Of a DNA stretch of 64,000 nt, positions 8,246 through 17,825 are shown piece by piece. Both the position numbers and the translations under genes were made by a program. Each line of letters begins with the position of its first letter. Positions within the stretch are counted from its first letter, which is position 1. The stretch covers positions 5,146,001 through 5,210,000 of the forward strand of contig CP036279.1 in NCBI GenBank assembly GCA_007748055.1. Direction: 5' to 3'. The notes beneath the pieces are model-generated. The model did not search any database and was not told the DNA's origin. It was given only the letters and a program-made list of their open reading frames with translations. This stretch comes from Kolteria novifilia (GTDB lineage: Bacteria > Planctomycetota > Planctomycetia > Kolteriales > Kolteriaceae).

Positions 8246-9127
8246 ATGGTCTTGGCCAGCCCCAAGGACGAACACGAGTTCCCGCCAGCCGACCCCCGCG
8301 TTCATTCCGCTCCGCAAACGATGCTCGCGGTGGTGGTGGGTGCCATCCTCGTCGTGGGGGTCGGCTACCTCGACCACAAGACCGACGAACGCTTGGCGTT
8401 CGAGATCTTCTATTTGCCCGTCGTCCTATGGGCGAGCTGGTATGGCGGGTTCATCGCGGGGCTCGTCGCCGCGGTCTCCAGTGCCGGGACTTGGGCGTTG
8501 AATAACTGGTTCGATCGCCCGGCTCCCCTGTCGGAGTTACTGCTCTTCTGGAACGTCTCCGTCCGACTCATCTACTTCGCCATCTTCGCCTTCATGACGG
8601 CGCGGCTTCGAGGAGCGATGGAACTCAATCGCGCCCTCTCTCGGACCGACTCCCTGACGGGACTGGCCAATCACAAGTCCTTCGTTGAGCAAACCAACCG
8701 GGAATTGGTCCTCTCGCGGCGTCACAAGCGACCGATGACATTGGCGTACATCGATTGCGATCACTTCAAGGTTGTCAACGACACCATGGGACACGCCGCC
8801 GGCGACACGGTGCTCCAAACGATTGGCAAGACCATGCTCGCGACGGTACGTGAGTCCGACGTCCCCGCCCGGTTGGGAGGCGACGAGTTTGCCGTTCTCC
8901 TTCCGGAAACCAACGCGGCGAATGCCCGTTCGGTCGTGGAGAGGCTGAGAGAGCAGCTCTTGGAGATGATGAAAGACAACGACTGGCCCATCACCTTCAG
9001 CATCGGCGTGGTGACCTTTCCCACGCCGCCGGAGTCATGCACGGCGATGACCCGAACCGCCGACAAGGTGATGTACACCGTCAAGCACGGCTCGAAAGAC
9101 GACGTCGCCTACGCCGTCGCGGAGTAG
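8246..9127 (+). CDS. Membrane diguanylate cyclase (GGDEF)
   Basis: The N-terminal part (about residues 25-125) has four hydrophobic segments, a MASE-like membrane sensor region, followed by a GGDEF domain. The active-site loop LGGDEF is intact (residues 211-215 from this start), and RESD sits five residues before it, a proper RxxD inhibitory site for c-di-GMP. It should therefore be an active cyclase that makes c-di-GMP from two GTP and is feedback-inhibited. ATG 8246 avoids overlap with the preceding gene; an in-frame ATG at 8210 would overlap it by 23 nt. The signal sensed by the membrane region is unknown. Confidence 0.9.
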   Translation: MVLASPKDEHEFPPADPRVHSAPQTMLAVVVGAILVVGVGYLDHKTDERLAFEIFYLPVVLWASWYGGFIAGLVAAVSSAGTWALNNWFDRPAPLSELLLFWNVSVRLIYFAIFAFMTARLRGAMELNRALSRTDSLTGLANHKSFVEQTNRELVLSRRHKRPMTLAYIDCDHFKVVNDTMGHAAGDTVLQTIGKTMLATVRESDVPARLGGDEFAVLLPETNAANARSVVERLREQLLEMMKDNDWPITFSIGVVTFPTPPESCTAMTRTADKVMYTVKHGSKDDVAYAVAE

Positions 9128-9140
9128 CGGGCCGGCCCCG

Positions 9141-11486
9141 TCAGTCGTCGGGACGTTCCTCCGAATCGGGAGCCAACGACACGTCGACGACTTCACGCAC
9201 CTCGACGTCCGCCCGAAAGAAGCTCGCTCTCTTGTAGCCCGCCATTCGGGCGATCACGACCTCGGGAATTTGAGCGATCCTGGAGTTGTAGCGTTCGACG
9301 GCGTCGTTGTGGCCGTCGCGCATCAGGGCGATTTCGTTTTCCATGGTCACCAGCGACGCCATCAGCTTTCGCATGAGCGTGTTGGCCTTGAGGTCCGGGT
9401 ATGCCTCCCGCAGCGCGATCAGCCGGTCAGCCACGGCATTACCGGCCTCGGCGACCTGCTCGTGAAAGTCATGCCCCACCTCGGCGCCCGCCCCCTTCTC
9501 GGTCCGCAGCTTCGCGACTAGTTCCTGAAGTCCTCGCTCATACTGCGAGTACTCCTTCGCCACGCGCTCGAGGTTCGGCACCAGATCAAAACGCTTCTTC
9601 AGCGCGACGTCGATATTGCTCCAGGCACGATCGACTCGCTGCCGGAGAAAGACCAGATCGTTGAACAAAAAGACGGCCAGGAGAAGGAAGAGATACATCA
9701 TCGCCGCCAGGGCCGACCAAAGATAGTCGATCGGTCCGAAAACGCCGACCGAACAGAAGAACTGCATCGCCGCGAAGAGCACCAGATCGAGCCCGAAGGT
9801 CATGTACATCAAGCCCCAGCGGGACTTGCGGATCATCACCTCATGTTCGCTCAACGTCGACAGGATAAAGGGGAGGTCGCTGGGTCCGCGAACCATGTGC
9901 AAGCGATCGCCCGTCTCCGGATCGACCTCCGCGCTCCCGAGGGCGTAGACCGGTTCGCCCGGCTCGATCCGATGCTCGGTATAATGGAGTTTTCCCTGAC
10001 GACGCGTCAGCGTGGTGCGATGGAAGACCTCCGCGCCTTCGGGTTCGATCGGAAAGACACCGTCCTGGTCGCGACAGTAAAGAGTTGCCCAGTCCTTGCG
10101 ATCCTCGATCGTCTTCCAACTGGAGTTCTTTCCGCTCTTCACCTTCTCCTTGACGGTGTAGTGGTACCAATAGCAGGGAAGCTCCGACAGCGGTCCATGG
10201 ACGAGCGGCACCGGCAGGTCCAAGTCGGCAACGCCCGTCACTTCGGCCAGCCCGAAGGTCACCCCCGCCGACTTCGAGGTCGGCACGTTCTCGATCAGGC
10301 GCTTCGTCTTCAGCAGTCGGAACCCGAGGTAGGTCAAGACCACCGATCCAACAAACCCGACGACGATCAACACGACCACCACCACCGTGATGCCGAAGCG
10401 GACGGTGTGGAACGTGCTTTCGAGCTTCCGCAGTTCCTCCTGGCTTCGTGCCGAGACCACCAGCGGGGGCGGAAAGTGAATGCCGTTGTAGGACGCCAAC
10501 ATCCAGTCGGGAAAACGCTGGGACATCGCATGGGAACGGTCGATCGCACGATTGACGTCGATCCGGATGCGATTGAGCCGTTGGCGTAGCCGCGCCGGAA
10601 GCGATTGAAACCGCGGCTCGTCGAGATCGACCACCTTGTCCCAGGAACCGTTCCAAGGAAGCTGGGCCTGCGTCAACGACAGCTTGAATTCCTCATGCGC
10701 CGTCTCGAGCATGCGTTCGACCCGCTTTCTCGCACCCCGAAGATCGGCGACCATCATCGTCGTCCCTTGGTAGACGAGGACGCTCGAGACCGTCACCGCC
10801 GTCAACGTCAGGTAAAGGAAGATCTGATGGCAGTTGAGAAAGGTGAGGAAGAAGTAGACCGCGAACGAGAGGAAACAGAGCCCGATCCAGCTCTCGTAGA
10901 AGCTCTCCGTTGCCAACCAGCGTCGAGCGGTTTCCTCGGTGCCGACGCCAATCTTGGGAGTGTACTGTCCCTTTTGTAGGAACCCGACTTGGCACTGCGG
11001 CTGACCGTTGGGACGAAAGGCATAGCCAACGACGTAGGCCTCGGAGTCCGGAAGCAGCATCGCCTCGGTGTAGCGCAAGTCGCCGACGCGTTCGACCTTG
11101 GTCTTGTTGGTATCCCAGTCGACACCCGAAGAGGGCTTGACGAGGATTCGGCCGGTCGCGTCGACCAGAAAAAACGACCCAACCGCTCGTTTGCGACTCT
11201 CGATCGTCTCCCAACTCTCGTCACCGTCGCTGTCCTCGGTCCGGCGTTCGACGGTGTAGTGATAGTAGAGGCAAGCGGTGCTCGAGCGCGGCGACGAAAG
11301 CGGCTCGCCGTTGAGGACCAACTTTCCCCCGAGATCGACCTCGCCCGGCATCACTGCCATGACGACGGTCCGCGGCAGTCGTTCCCATTCACGGATTTTC
11401 TGGATGTTGCCGAACCCGGCCGCGGAGATGACAAGTCCAAGTACCAGACACAACACGAAGCCGACGAGCCGCAGAAACCTCCACAT
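9141..11486 (-). CDS. GIDE-GIDE-LemA multi-domain membrane protein
   Basis: The 781-residue protein begins with a signal-anchor helix and then a GIDE-like domain (about 45-170), recognisable by LSSPRSSTACLYYHYTVE, a W-x-T-I strand and a DATGRILV segment. Membrane helices follow near 190-240, then a helical region (245-345) and another helix (about 370-390). A second GIDE-like domain spans about 405-540 (LSELPCYWYHYTVKEK). The C-terminus has two helices and a LemA domain (about 600-760; RVDRAWSNIDVALKKR). GIDE is the membrane domain of the mitochondrial E3 ligase MUL1; LemA is a helical outward-facing bacterial domain. Neither has a settled bacterial function. The two halves look like a duplicated unit of GIDE plus helices. 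It converges on the cyclase gene with a 13-nt gap. Confidence 0.75.
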   Translation of the reverse strand: MWRFLRLVGFVLCLVLGLVISAAGFGNIQKIREWERLPRTVVMAVMPGEVDLGGKLVLNGEPLSSPRSSTACLYYHYTVERRTEDSDGDESWETIESRKRAVGSFFLVDATGRILVKPSSGVDWDTNKTKVERVGDLRYTEAMLLPDSEAYVVGYAFRPNGQPQCQVGFLQKGQYTPKIGVGTEETARRWLATESFYESWIGLCFLSFAVYFFLTFLNCHQIFLYLTLTAVTVSSVLVYQGTTMMVADLRGARKRVERMLETAHEEFKLSLTQAQLPWNGSWDKVVDLDEPRFQSLPARLRQRLNRIRIDVNRAIDRSHAMSQRFPDWMLASYNGIHFPPPLVVSARSQEELRKLESTFHTVRFGITVVVVVLIVVGFVGSVVLTYLGFRLLKTKRLIENVPTSKSAGVTFGLAEVTGVADLDLPVPLVHGPLSELPCYWYHYTVKEKVKSGKNSSWKTIEDRKDWATLYCRDQDGVFPIEPEGAEVFHRTTLTRRQGKLHYTEHRIEPGEPVYALGSAEVDPETGDRLHMVRGPSDLPFILSTLSEHEVMIRKSRWGLMYMTFGLDLVLFAAMQFFCSVGVFGPIDYLWSALAAMMYLFLLLAVFLFNDLVFLRQRVDRAWSNIDVALKKRFDLVPNLERVAKEYSQYERGLQELVAKLRTEKGAGAEVGHDFHEQVAEAGNAVADRLIALREAYPDLKANTLMRKLMASLVTMENEIALMRDGHNDAVERYNSRIAQIPEVVIARMAGYKRASFFRADVEVREVVDVSLAPDSEERPDD

Positions 11487-11534
11487 CGTCGCGATATCCC
11501 TCCCTGTACGCCAACGACCGCATCCGATTGCTCA

Positions 11535-12674
11535 TCAGAGTCCGAGATGGTGACCGGACAATTGCTGCGGCCCCTCCGCGGTGATCAAGTAGTTGTGCTC
11601 GAAACGCATTCCGCCGACCTCCTCGGAATAGAGCCCCGGCTCGAGGGTCACGATATCCCCTTCCAGCAGGGTGTCCAAGCTACCGCCGACCAGGAAGGGT
11701 GCGTCGGGGTGCCCCAGGCCCAGCCCGTGCCCCGTGTGGTGGGGGAAGAGCTCCAAAAGGCCCTTCTCCTCGAAGCTCGCTTCGACGGCCCGGTGAATCT
11801 CCTGGCAGGAGGTTCCCGGCTTGAGCATCGCCTCGGCGAGACGCATCGCTTCAAGACAGGCATCGCAGCGGCGCTGTTGCTCGGTGGTCGGCGTTCCCTC
11901 GCAGATCCATGCGTTGGCGAAGTCACCGCGATAGCCGTCAACGACAACCGAGCAGTCGAGCAGGAGCATGTCCCCCTTCTCGATCACCCGGTGAGTCGGT
12001 GGTCCCCCGACTTCCGCGGTTCGCGGTCCGCTGACAAAGTCGCCGTAGAGGATGACGGGCTCCCCCGCCTCCTTGATGGCCGCGTTGAGCACGACCTGGT
12101 AGAAGTCCTGCTCGGTCATCCCCGCACGCACATTCTCCCGGGCCGCGGCGAACCCCGCCGTCCCCGCATCCATGGCTCGCTGGATGAGGACCAACTCATC
12201 GGGATCTTTCTGTCGTTTGAGCCGATGGAGAACGGGATCGATGTCGTACCAGCGGATTCCCTGCCGTTCCGACGAGACGCCGTGGACCACCGCGGTCGGG
12301 GTGACAGTCGCTTCGAAACCAAAGACCGAACCGCTGCACTGCTTGAGCCGTTCGAGGGCGTTCTCGAAGAGCAGCGCCTGTCGGTGCGGCGCGGTGGTGC
12401 TACAGTCGTACCAAGTGTGCGCCACGACTTCATCGACGTGCGCGGCGTCGGCGTAGACGTCGAGAACGTTGTCGGTGACGAGAATCGACTCGCCCTCCCG
12501 ACCCAGGATCAGCACCGCGCCGGCGCCATTGGAACGAAAGGAGAAGGGAGACGCGTAGAATCCCGTGAGGTAGTTCAAATGACGCGGATCACTGACGAGG
12601 ATCCAATCGGGTTTCTCCTCAAGCTGGTCCCACAACCGCTGCCGCCGTTGACGACACCCTTCCGCTGTCAACAT
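11535..12674 (-). CDS. M24-family aminopeptidase (Xaa-Pro peptidase-like)
   Basis: This 379-residue protein has the creatinase-type N-terminal domain and a pita-bread catalytic domain. The metal-ligand motifs are present in order: LLLDCSVVVDGYRGDFAN (two Asp), HHTGHGLGLGHPD (His), TLEPGLY (Glu) and MRFEHN (Glu). It should be a dinuclear-metal peptidase that removes N-terminal residues before proline, or a related creatinase/ectoine-hydrolase-type enzyme. The longest frame starts at 12758, but ATG 12674 has an excellent AAAGGAGG site 7 nt upstream and fits the family, so it is chosen. The gene is cytoplasmic (no signal peptide) and divergent from the GT39-like gene. Confidence 0.92.
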   Translation of the reverse strand: MLTAEGCRQRRQRLWDQLEEKPDWILVSDPRHLNYLTGFYASPFSFRSNGAGAVLILGREGESILVTDNVLDVYADAAHVDEVVAHTWYDCSTTAPHRQALLFENALERLKQCSGSVFGFEATVTPTAVVHGVSSERQGIRWYDIDPVLHRLKRQKDPDELVLIQRAMDAGTAGFAAARENVRAGMTEQDFYQVVLNAAIKEAGEPVILYGDFVSGPRTAEVGGPPTHRVIEKGDMLLLDCSVVVDGYRGDFANAWICEGTPTTEQQRRCDACLEAMRLAEAMLKPGTSCQEIHRAVEASFEEKGLLELFPHHTGHGLGLGHPDAPFLVGGSLDTLLEGDIVTLEPGLYSEEVGGMRFEHNYLITAEGPQQLSGHHLGL

Positions 12675-12881
12675 CACGCGCCTCCTTTGACACAGTTCGC
12701 CCTCGAAACCGCAATCTTGGTCGCTCGCCGAATCATTCCCTCGGGGGCCTTCGAGCACGCGATTCCCAAGTTGCTGGCGTCAGGATACGGAAATGCCGCC
12801 AGCGGCGAAATCTCCCCAATGATGTCACGACAACCTCCCTTCCCCCCACCGAATCGAACTGGCATAGTAGAAAACACGACC

Positions 12882-15131
12882 ATGACAGCGACCGCGGACG
12901 CTCCGCCCCGCCGTCCGAGTTTGACGTGGATTTCCCTCACGCAAGGCAACGAGATGACCGAGGAACCCGGGAAGCCTACCTACCCGTGGTGGATGACACT
13001 GGCACTCTTTCTGCTCACCGCGCTGGTTGCGGGCGCGACGGTCGCCGGCCCCGGCATCTCCTGGGACGAACCCGCCTACCGCGATAGCCAGATCGGACTC
13101 CAGAATTGGTTCGGCGAAATGGTCCAAGGCGACGTCTCGCTGGCAACCTCTTTTTCCTCGGAGTCGATCGACCACTACTGGGTCTTCAACCGATTTGGCA
13201 GCAACTTCCACCCACCCATGGCGAGCTACCTCCATCTGCTCACCTACTGGCCCATGCACAACATCTGGGACGACATCTCCTCCCGGCGCCTCGCGGGCGC
13301 GATCGAATTCGCCCTCGTCGTCGCGATGCTTGGGCACTGGGTGGGCCGCACCTACGGCTGGCCGGCGGGGCTCTTCGCCGCGCTTTCCCTGGCGACGCTG
13401 CCACGACTGCTGGGGCATGCCCACGTCATCGGCACCGACATGGCGTTGCTTCTCTTCTGGATCACGACCGCCTGGCTCTTTCTCGGAGCTCTCGCCCGAC
13501 GATCGCTCCAGTGGCTCTTCGCCACCAGCCTCGCGTGCCTCTTTCTGGTGAAGGCCAGCGGTGTCGTCGTGCTGGTGCCGGTCATTCTTTGGTTCGGGAT
13601 CACGGTCGTAGCGCGCTCGCCGTGGCGCATGCTGGGACGTTGGCTCCTCTGGACTTCGCTGATCGCCGCTCCCTTGGTTCCTCTCGGGTACAGTCTTCTC
13701 GCCGGTCCCGATCGTCTAGGAATCCCGCCGTCGTGGCAGCGCGGCTTCCTCCTCGGCCCGCTCATGGCCCTCGTGTTCTTCTGGTCGAGCCAACGTCGAT
13801 CGCGCAAGGCTTGGAACATCGCTCTGGAACTCCCATGGATGACGATGGCGGTGACGCCGCTGGTCGTGATCGCGCTGAACCCGACCTGGTGGCACGACAC
13901 CATCCCCAAGTTCGCTTCCTACGTCGACCTGAACCTCCACCGGCAGGATCATCTCCCGCCAATCGCGATCTTCTACCTCGGCGAGCAGTACAACTATTCG
14001 CTGCCTTGGCACAACGCCTTCGTGTTGATGGCGGTGACGATTCCGTTCGGGACGCTCGCCCTAGGCCTGGCGGGAGTCGTCAGAGGATTCCTCCATGCGC
14101 GAGTCGACTTGCTGCCGATCTATTTTTTCCTGCAAATGATGACCCTTCCCCTCTTCCGCATGTTGCCGACGCCGGCCCATGATGGCGTTCGTCTCTTCTT
14201 GCCGACCTTCTTCTTTTTCGCGGCCTTTGCGGGACTGGGCGCGACGTGGCTCGCCGATCGCGTCGCCCGTCGCCACATCGCGTGGATGCTCCTCTTGCTG
14301 ATCGGACCGGGCTGGGCCGCCGTCGACTGGGTTCGCATTCACCCCTATGAACTGAGCTACTACAACGTCGGGCTTCGGGGTGCGATGGACTGGGGACTTG
14401 AGCCGACGTACTGGTACGACGCGGTCACGCCCGCAATCCTCGACGACGTCAATCACGACCTGCCCGAGAACGCGACGGTGCTCGTCCATCTCGACCCGCT
14501 CATCAACCCGGAGGTCTTCTTCGAACTCCAGTCCCTTGGTCGGCTGCGGGGCGACATCCAACTCAATCCCAACCCGATTGAGGGCTTCGCGTGGGCGTGG
14601 CTGCTGACCCACTCGTCCAAAGCGACGGCATTTACCCGTTTGCTCTACGCCTGCGAACCTTGGTACGAGTCGGGTCCGAGCGGCGTGCGACTCTTCTCGG
14701 TCGTCGACCCGAACGCGTTGGCGCTCGCTTGGGCGATTCACGTCTTTGCCGTCGACGAGGACCGCGCGACCAAGGGAGGTCAACTCATTCTCAATGAGGC
14801 GGCCTTCTCGGGGGATGGCGAATCGCTCGCCCGAGCCGCCGATCTCATCAATCAACACCGCGAGCAAGCGATCGAGCACCTTGACGACGAGTCGGCCGCC
14901 ACCCGTTCGTTGGTCAAGCGGGTGATCGTTGGCGGAACGCTCCATCCCAATGTCACGCGAATCCTCGATCACGCCCCCTGGGCCCTCGACGAGGCGACCC
15001 GAATCCTCGCAACCCGCCCCCAAGACGTCCGGCGCGTCCTCACCTACCCCGGCTATCTCCTTCCCGAGCGGTTCGGAGGCTATCTCCAACCCCGCCCCGA
15101 AACGATGTCTCGTGAAAGCACCGACGATTGA
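12882..15131 (+). CDS. GT39-like (GT-C fold) membrane glycosyltransferase
   Basis: The 749-residue protein has about ten to twelve hydrophobic segments over the first 480 residues and a soluble C-terminal part. After the first helix comes GISWDEPAY with Asp62-Glu63, the position of the acidic catalytic motif in the first outer loop of the PMT/ArnT GT-C family. These enzymes move sugars from lipid-linked donors to protein or lipid acceptors outside the membrane. The acceptor here is unknown. The open frame extends far upstream to 10989 but that part overlaps two minus-strand genes. ATG 12882 and ATG 12954 are both possible; neither has a strong ribosome binding site. The last 150 residues are unlike typical family members and may be a lineage-specific domain. 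Confidence 0.82.
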   Translation: MTATADAPPRRPSLTWISLTQGNEMTEEPGKPTYPWWMTLALFLLTALVAGATVAGPGISWDEPAYRDSQIGLQNWFGEMVQGDVSLATSFSSESIDHYWVFNRFGSNFHPPMASYLHLLTYWPMHNIWDDISSRRLAGAIEFALVVAMLGHWVGRTYGWPAGLFAALSLATLPRLLGHAHVIGTDMALLLFWITTAWLFLGALARRSLQWLFATSLACLFLVKASGVVVLVPVILWFGITVVARSPWRMLGRWLLWTSLIAAPLVPLGYSLLAGPDRLGIPPSWQRGFLLGPLMALVFFWSSQRRSRKAWNIALELPWMTMAVTPLVVIALNPTWWHDTIPKFASYVDLNLHRQDHLPPIAIFYLGEQYNYSLPWHNAFVLMAVTIPFGTLALGLAGVVRGFLHARVDLLPIYFFLQMMTLPLFRMLPTPAHDGVRLFLPTFFFFAAFAGLGATWLADRVARRHIAWMLLLLIGPGWAAVDWVRIHPYELSYYNVGLRGAMDWGLEPTYWYDAVTPAILDDVNHDLPENATVLVHLDPLINPEVFFELQSLGRLRGDIQLNPNPIEGFAWAWLLTHSSKATAFTRLLYACEPWYESGPSGVRLFSVVDPNALALAWAIHVFAVDEDRATKGGQLILNEAAFSGDGESLARAADLINQHREQAIEHLDDESAATRSLVKRVIVGGTLHPNVTRILDHAPWALDEATRILATRPQDVRRVLTYPGYLLPERFGGYLQPRPETMSRESTDD

Positions 15132-15381
15132 GTAGGCGGCCGCCACTCCATCCAAGGGGCTCGCTTCACACATCTCGCGCGACATCTTTTCCCGAAACCG
15201 TTTTGATTCCCGCGATGGAAGGATTATGCTTGCGGCCAAGACGCGGGTTCCCACCGGAGACCATCAACCACTCCCGCCTAGTGATCGAGCAAGTGTCTCG
15301 ACCCCAAGACCGGCACCGCGCCGGAACGGGCTTGGCCACGACCAGCCCCAACGATTGTTCACGAAATGGAGATAGCTCGTC

Positions 15382-16116
15382 ATGGAGACCACCACCATGC
15401 ACCGTCCGCTCGTGCTCGCCGCGCTCATGGCGATGTCAACATCCGTCTGCCTCGCCGACGCGAAGCAGAACGTCCCCCCCAAGGGCTACAGCGCCCTCTT
15501 CAACGGCAAGGATCTTTCCGGCTGGCAGGGCCGTCCCCACTTCGATCCGGCCAAATGGGCCGCGCTGAGCGAGGACGAGCGCGCCGCCAAGCAAAAGGAA
15601 TTCGACGAGGACATGAAGAAGCATTGGCGCGTCGAGAATGGCGTGTTGATCAATGACGGCAAGGGCGTCTACCTGACGACCGACAAGGACTACGGCAACT
15701 ACGAACTGCTCATCGACTGGAAGATGGTGCCCAAGGGAGATAGCGGCGTCTATCTTCGCGGCTCACCCCAAGTGCAGATCTGGGACACTACCCAGGAAGG
15801 GGGCAAGTGGAAGATCAAGGCCGACAAGGGCTCCGGCGGCCTCTTCAACAACAAGACCGCTCCGAGCGATCCGCTCGTCCACGCCGACAAGCCGATCGGC
15901 GAGTGGAACAACTTCCGCATCAAGATCGTTGACGACAAAGTCTCGGTTTGGCTCAACGACAAGTTGGTCGTCGACGACGCGACGATGGAGAACTACTGGG
16001 ACAAGGACCGCAAGACGCCCCTCTATGAGACCGGCCCGATCCAGCTCCAGACTCACGGCGGCGAAATGCAGTGGAAGAACATCTTCCTCAAGCCACTCCC
16101 CCCGACCAAGTCCTAA
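15382..16116 (+). CDS. Secreted DUF1080 protein (3-keto-disaccharide hydrolase-like)
   Basis: A signal peptide (LVLAALMAMSTSVCLADA) is followed by a DUF1080 domain, a concanavalin-like beta sandwich. Diagnostic segments are YSALFNGKDLSGWQG, YGNYELLIDWKMVPKGDSGVYLRG and a C-terminal beta strand ending MQWKNIFLKPL. The family, greatly expanded in planctomycetes, includes hydrolases of 3-keto-glycosides made by Gfo/Idh/MocA-type oxidoreductases; one such oxidoreductase is encoded convergently just downstream. Periplasmic location is predicted. The start is ATG 15382 (GGAG 10 nt upstream); ATG 15397 is an alternative. A terminator hairpin follows the stop. Confidence 0.9.
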   Translation: METTTMHRPLVLAALMAMSTSVCLADAKQNVPPKGYSALFNGKDLSGWQGRPHFDPAKWAALSEDERAAKQKEFDEDMKKHWRVENGVLINDGKGVYLTTDKDYGNYELLIDWKMVPKGDSGVYLRGSPQVQIWDTTQEGGKWKIKADKGSGGLFNNKTAPSDPLVHADKPIGEWNNFRIKIVDDKVSVWLNDKLVVDDATMENYWDKDRKTPLYETGPIQLQTHGGEMQWKNIFLKPLPPTKS

Positions 16117-16137
16117 CAAACGCGACATTCTCTCTCG

Positions 16138-16163
16138 GGCTGGGGTCATCTTGAACCCCAGCC
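16138..16163 (+). terminator. Terminator hairpin after the DUF1080 gene
   Basis: GGCTGGGGT and ACCCCAGCC form a 9-bp perfect stem with an 8-nt loop, starting 22 nt after the stop codon. The following bases are pyrimidine-rich (ACCTCTCTT) rather than a clean T run, so termination strength is uncertain. Confidence 0.6.
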
Positions 16164-16282
16164 ACCTCTCTTGAATCGACACGTCACATCACAACGCACT
16201 CGGGGTGGACGACACCCCCACCCACGAAACGTGTCGACGTCATCCGCGACACAGCCTGCCGCGATCCCATTTCCCTGTTCAA

Positions 16283-16322
16283 GAAATAGAAAACGAGCAC
16301 GTCCCGCGTGGGAACGTGCTCG
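16283..16322 (-). terminator. Rho-independent terminator of the oxidoreductase gene
   Basis: Read on the minus strand, CGAGCACGT pairs with ACGTGCTCG, with a second inner pairing of CCC and GGG, and is followed by TTTTCTATTTCTT. It begins about 50 nt after the stop of the Gfo/Idh/MocA gene. Stem plus U-rich tail is the classic intrinsic terminator form. Confidence 0.75.
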
Positions 16323-16370
16323 CTCGTGTTGCTCAACATGGCTGAATCGACCTGCGAAGTCGAACCGTCG

Positions 16371-17825
16371 TTAGGAGTTGATCTCCGGCACGACGAACGG
16401 CTTGCGGTAGTTGCGGGTCAGCAACTCGTTGGCTTCATCGTTGTTGGTGAAGCGTTCGGTCTTCGGATCCATCTCAAGCATCGGGCCCGCGGTGATCGAC
16501 GCGGTCTCGACATCGACGCCGTTGGCTTCGAGGTGCTTGGCCATCCGATCGAACGACTCCGCGAAGAGGGCGTTGTCCTTGATCTGAGCGGCGATCTGAT
16601 CGGCCGACATCTTCGAACCCATCTGGTGCGAGATGGCACCCGTATGGCACAGGGCGCTCGAAAGGTGGCCGTCGAGGATTTCGGCGTTCAGGTCCGACTT
16701 CTTGCGCGAGCGAACGGCGCTGATGAAGTTCTTGAAGTGATTGCCACCACCACTCCACTTCTCGATTTCCTTGCCGTTGTTGTCGTAGGCCTTCACGCTG
16801 GTGTAGGAAGGAATGACGACGTAGCCGTCCTCGCACTGGACGATGACGCCGACGCGGGAACCGCGGTAGTTGTCCATCGGCTTCCAGCCGCTCTTCTGAG
16901 CTTCCTTCGACGTCGGCAAGCCGCGCGTCTCGAAGATCAGCGGAGCGTTCTTGTAACCGTGATATACCGTCTGGGTGTTCGGCGTATTGCCGGCATCCTC
17001 GTAGCCAAGGCGACCGCCGAGACTGAAGATGACCGGCGAGAGTTCATCCTCTCCGAGGAACCAGCGGGCGATGTCCATCTGGTGGATGCCCTGGTTGCCC
17101 ATGTCGCCGTTGCCGGTGTTGAAGTCCCAGTGCCAATCGTAGTGGAGCTTCGGACGGTAGAGATCGACCTTCGCCGCCGGTCCGCACCAGAGGTCGTAGT
17201 CGATGGAGTCCGAGATGTCGAGCGGCTTGTCGAGCTTGCCGATGCTCTTGCGCGGCTTGTAGCAGGTGCCGACCGCGTACTGGATCTTTCCGAGCTTGCC
17301 CGCTTGAACGAACTCGGCGGCTTCCTTCAAGCTGGGGCTCGAACGTGACTGCGTGCCGGTCTGGATGATGCGATCGTACTTGCGAGCGGCGTTGACGAGT
17401 TGGCGACCTTCCCACACGTTGTGGGAGACCGGCTTCTCGACGTAGACGTCCTTGCCCGCCTGAGCGGCCCAGATGCTCTGAATGGCGTGCTGGTGATTCG
17501 GGGTCGCCAGAGAAACGGCATCAATGTCGTCGCGTTCGAGCAGTTTGCGAAGATCCTTGACCCGATCGACCTTGAGATCGTACTTCTTCTCGAACGACTT
17601 GGCGCGACCGTTGAGGACGTCCTCATCGACATCGCACAGGGCGACGACGCGGACATTGTCCTGTCCTTGGTGGCCGGCGATGTGAGAAGTACCCCGGCCC
17701 TTGATGCCGACGCACGCGATCCGAATTTCTTCATTCGGGCTTCCGGCCCGGAGAATATTCGGGAAGCCAATGGCTGCCGTCGCCAGCGCGGACGATTTGA
17801 CAAAGTCTCGACGATTCATTCCCAT
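16371..17825 (-). CDS. Tat-exported Gfo/Idh/MocA oxidoreductase
   Basis: The N-terminus is a twin-arginine signal (MNRRDFVKSSALATAAIGF). The Rossmann domain begins near residue 32 (IRIACVGIKGRGTSH), and the EKP motif (VEKPVSHNVWEG) provides the catalytic lysine typical of the family. The C-terminal alpha/beta domain includes GDMGNQGIHQMDIARW, a conserved planctomycete-type segment. The enzyme should use a bound NAD(P) cofactor to oxidise or reduce a sugar or cyclitol in the periplasm after folded export. Length (484) is normal for the exported group. ATG 17825 has AGGAG 9 nt upstream; ATG 17819 is an alternative. It is convergent with the DUF1080 gene and has its own terminator. Confidence 0.92.
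   Translation of the reverse strand: MGMNRRDFVKSSALATAAIGFPNILRAGSPNEEIRIACVGIKGRGTSHIAGHQGQDNVRVVALCDVDEDVLNGRAKSFEKKYDLKVDRVKDLRKLLERDDIDAVSLATPNHQHAIQSIWAAQAGKDVYVEKPVSHNVWEGRQLVNAARKYDRIIQTGTQSRSSPSLKEAAEFVQAGKLGKIQYAVGTCYKPRKSIGKLDKPLDISDSIDYDLWCGPAAKVDLYRPKLHYDWHWDFNTGNGDMGNQGIHQMDIARWFLGEDELSPVIFSLGGRLGYEDAGNTPNTQTVYHGYKNAPLIFETRGLPTSKEAQKSGWKPMDNYRGSRVGVIVQCEDGYVVIPSYTSVKAYDNNGKEIEKWSGGGNHFKNFISAVRSRKKSDLNAEILDGHLSSALCHTGAISHQMGSKMSADQIAAQIKDNALFAESFDRMAKHLEANGVDVETASITAGPMLEMDPKTERFTNNDEANELLTRNYRKPFVVPEINS

Noticed and set aside
10989-12881. N-terminal extension of the GT39-like protein by 631 codons
   Set aside because: It runs antisense through the GIDE-LemA and M24 genes, and only the part from 12882 has membrane helices and the Asp-Glu motif.
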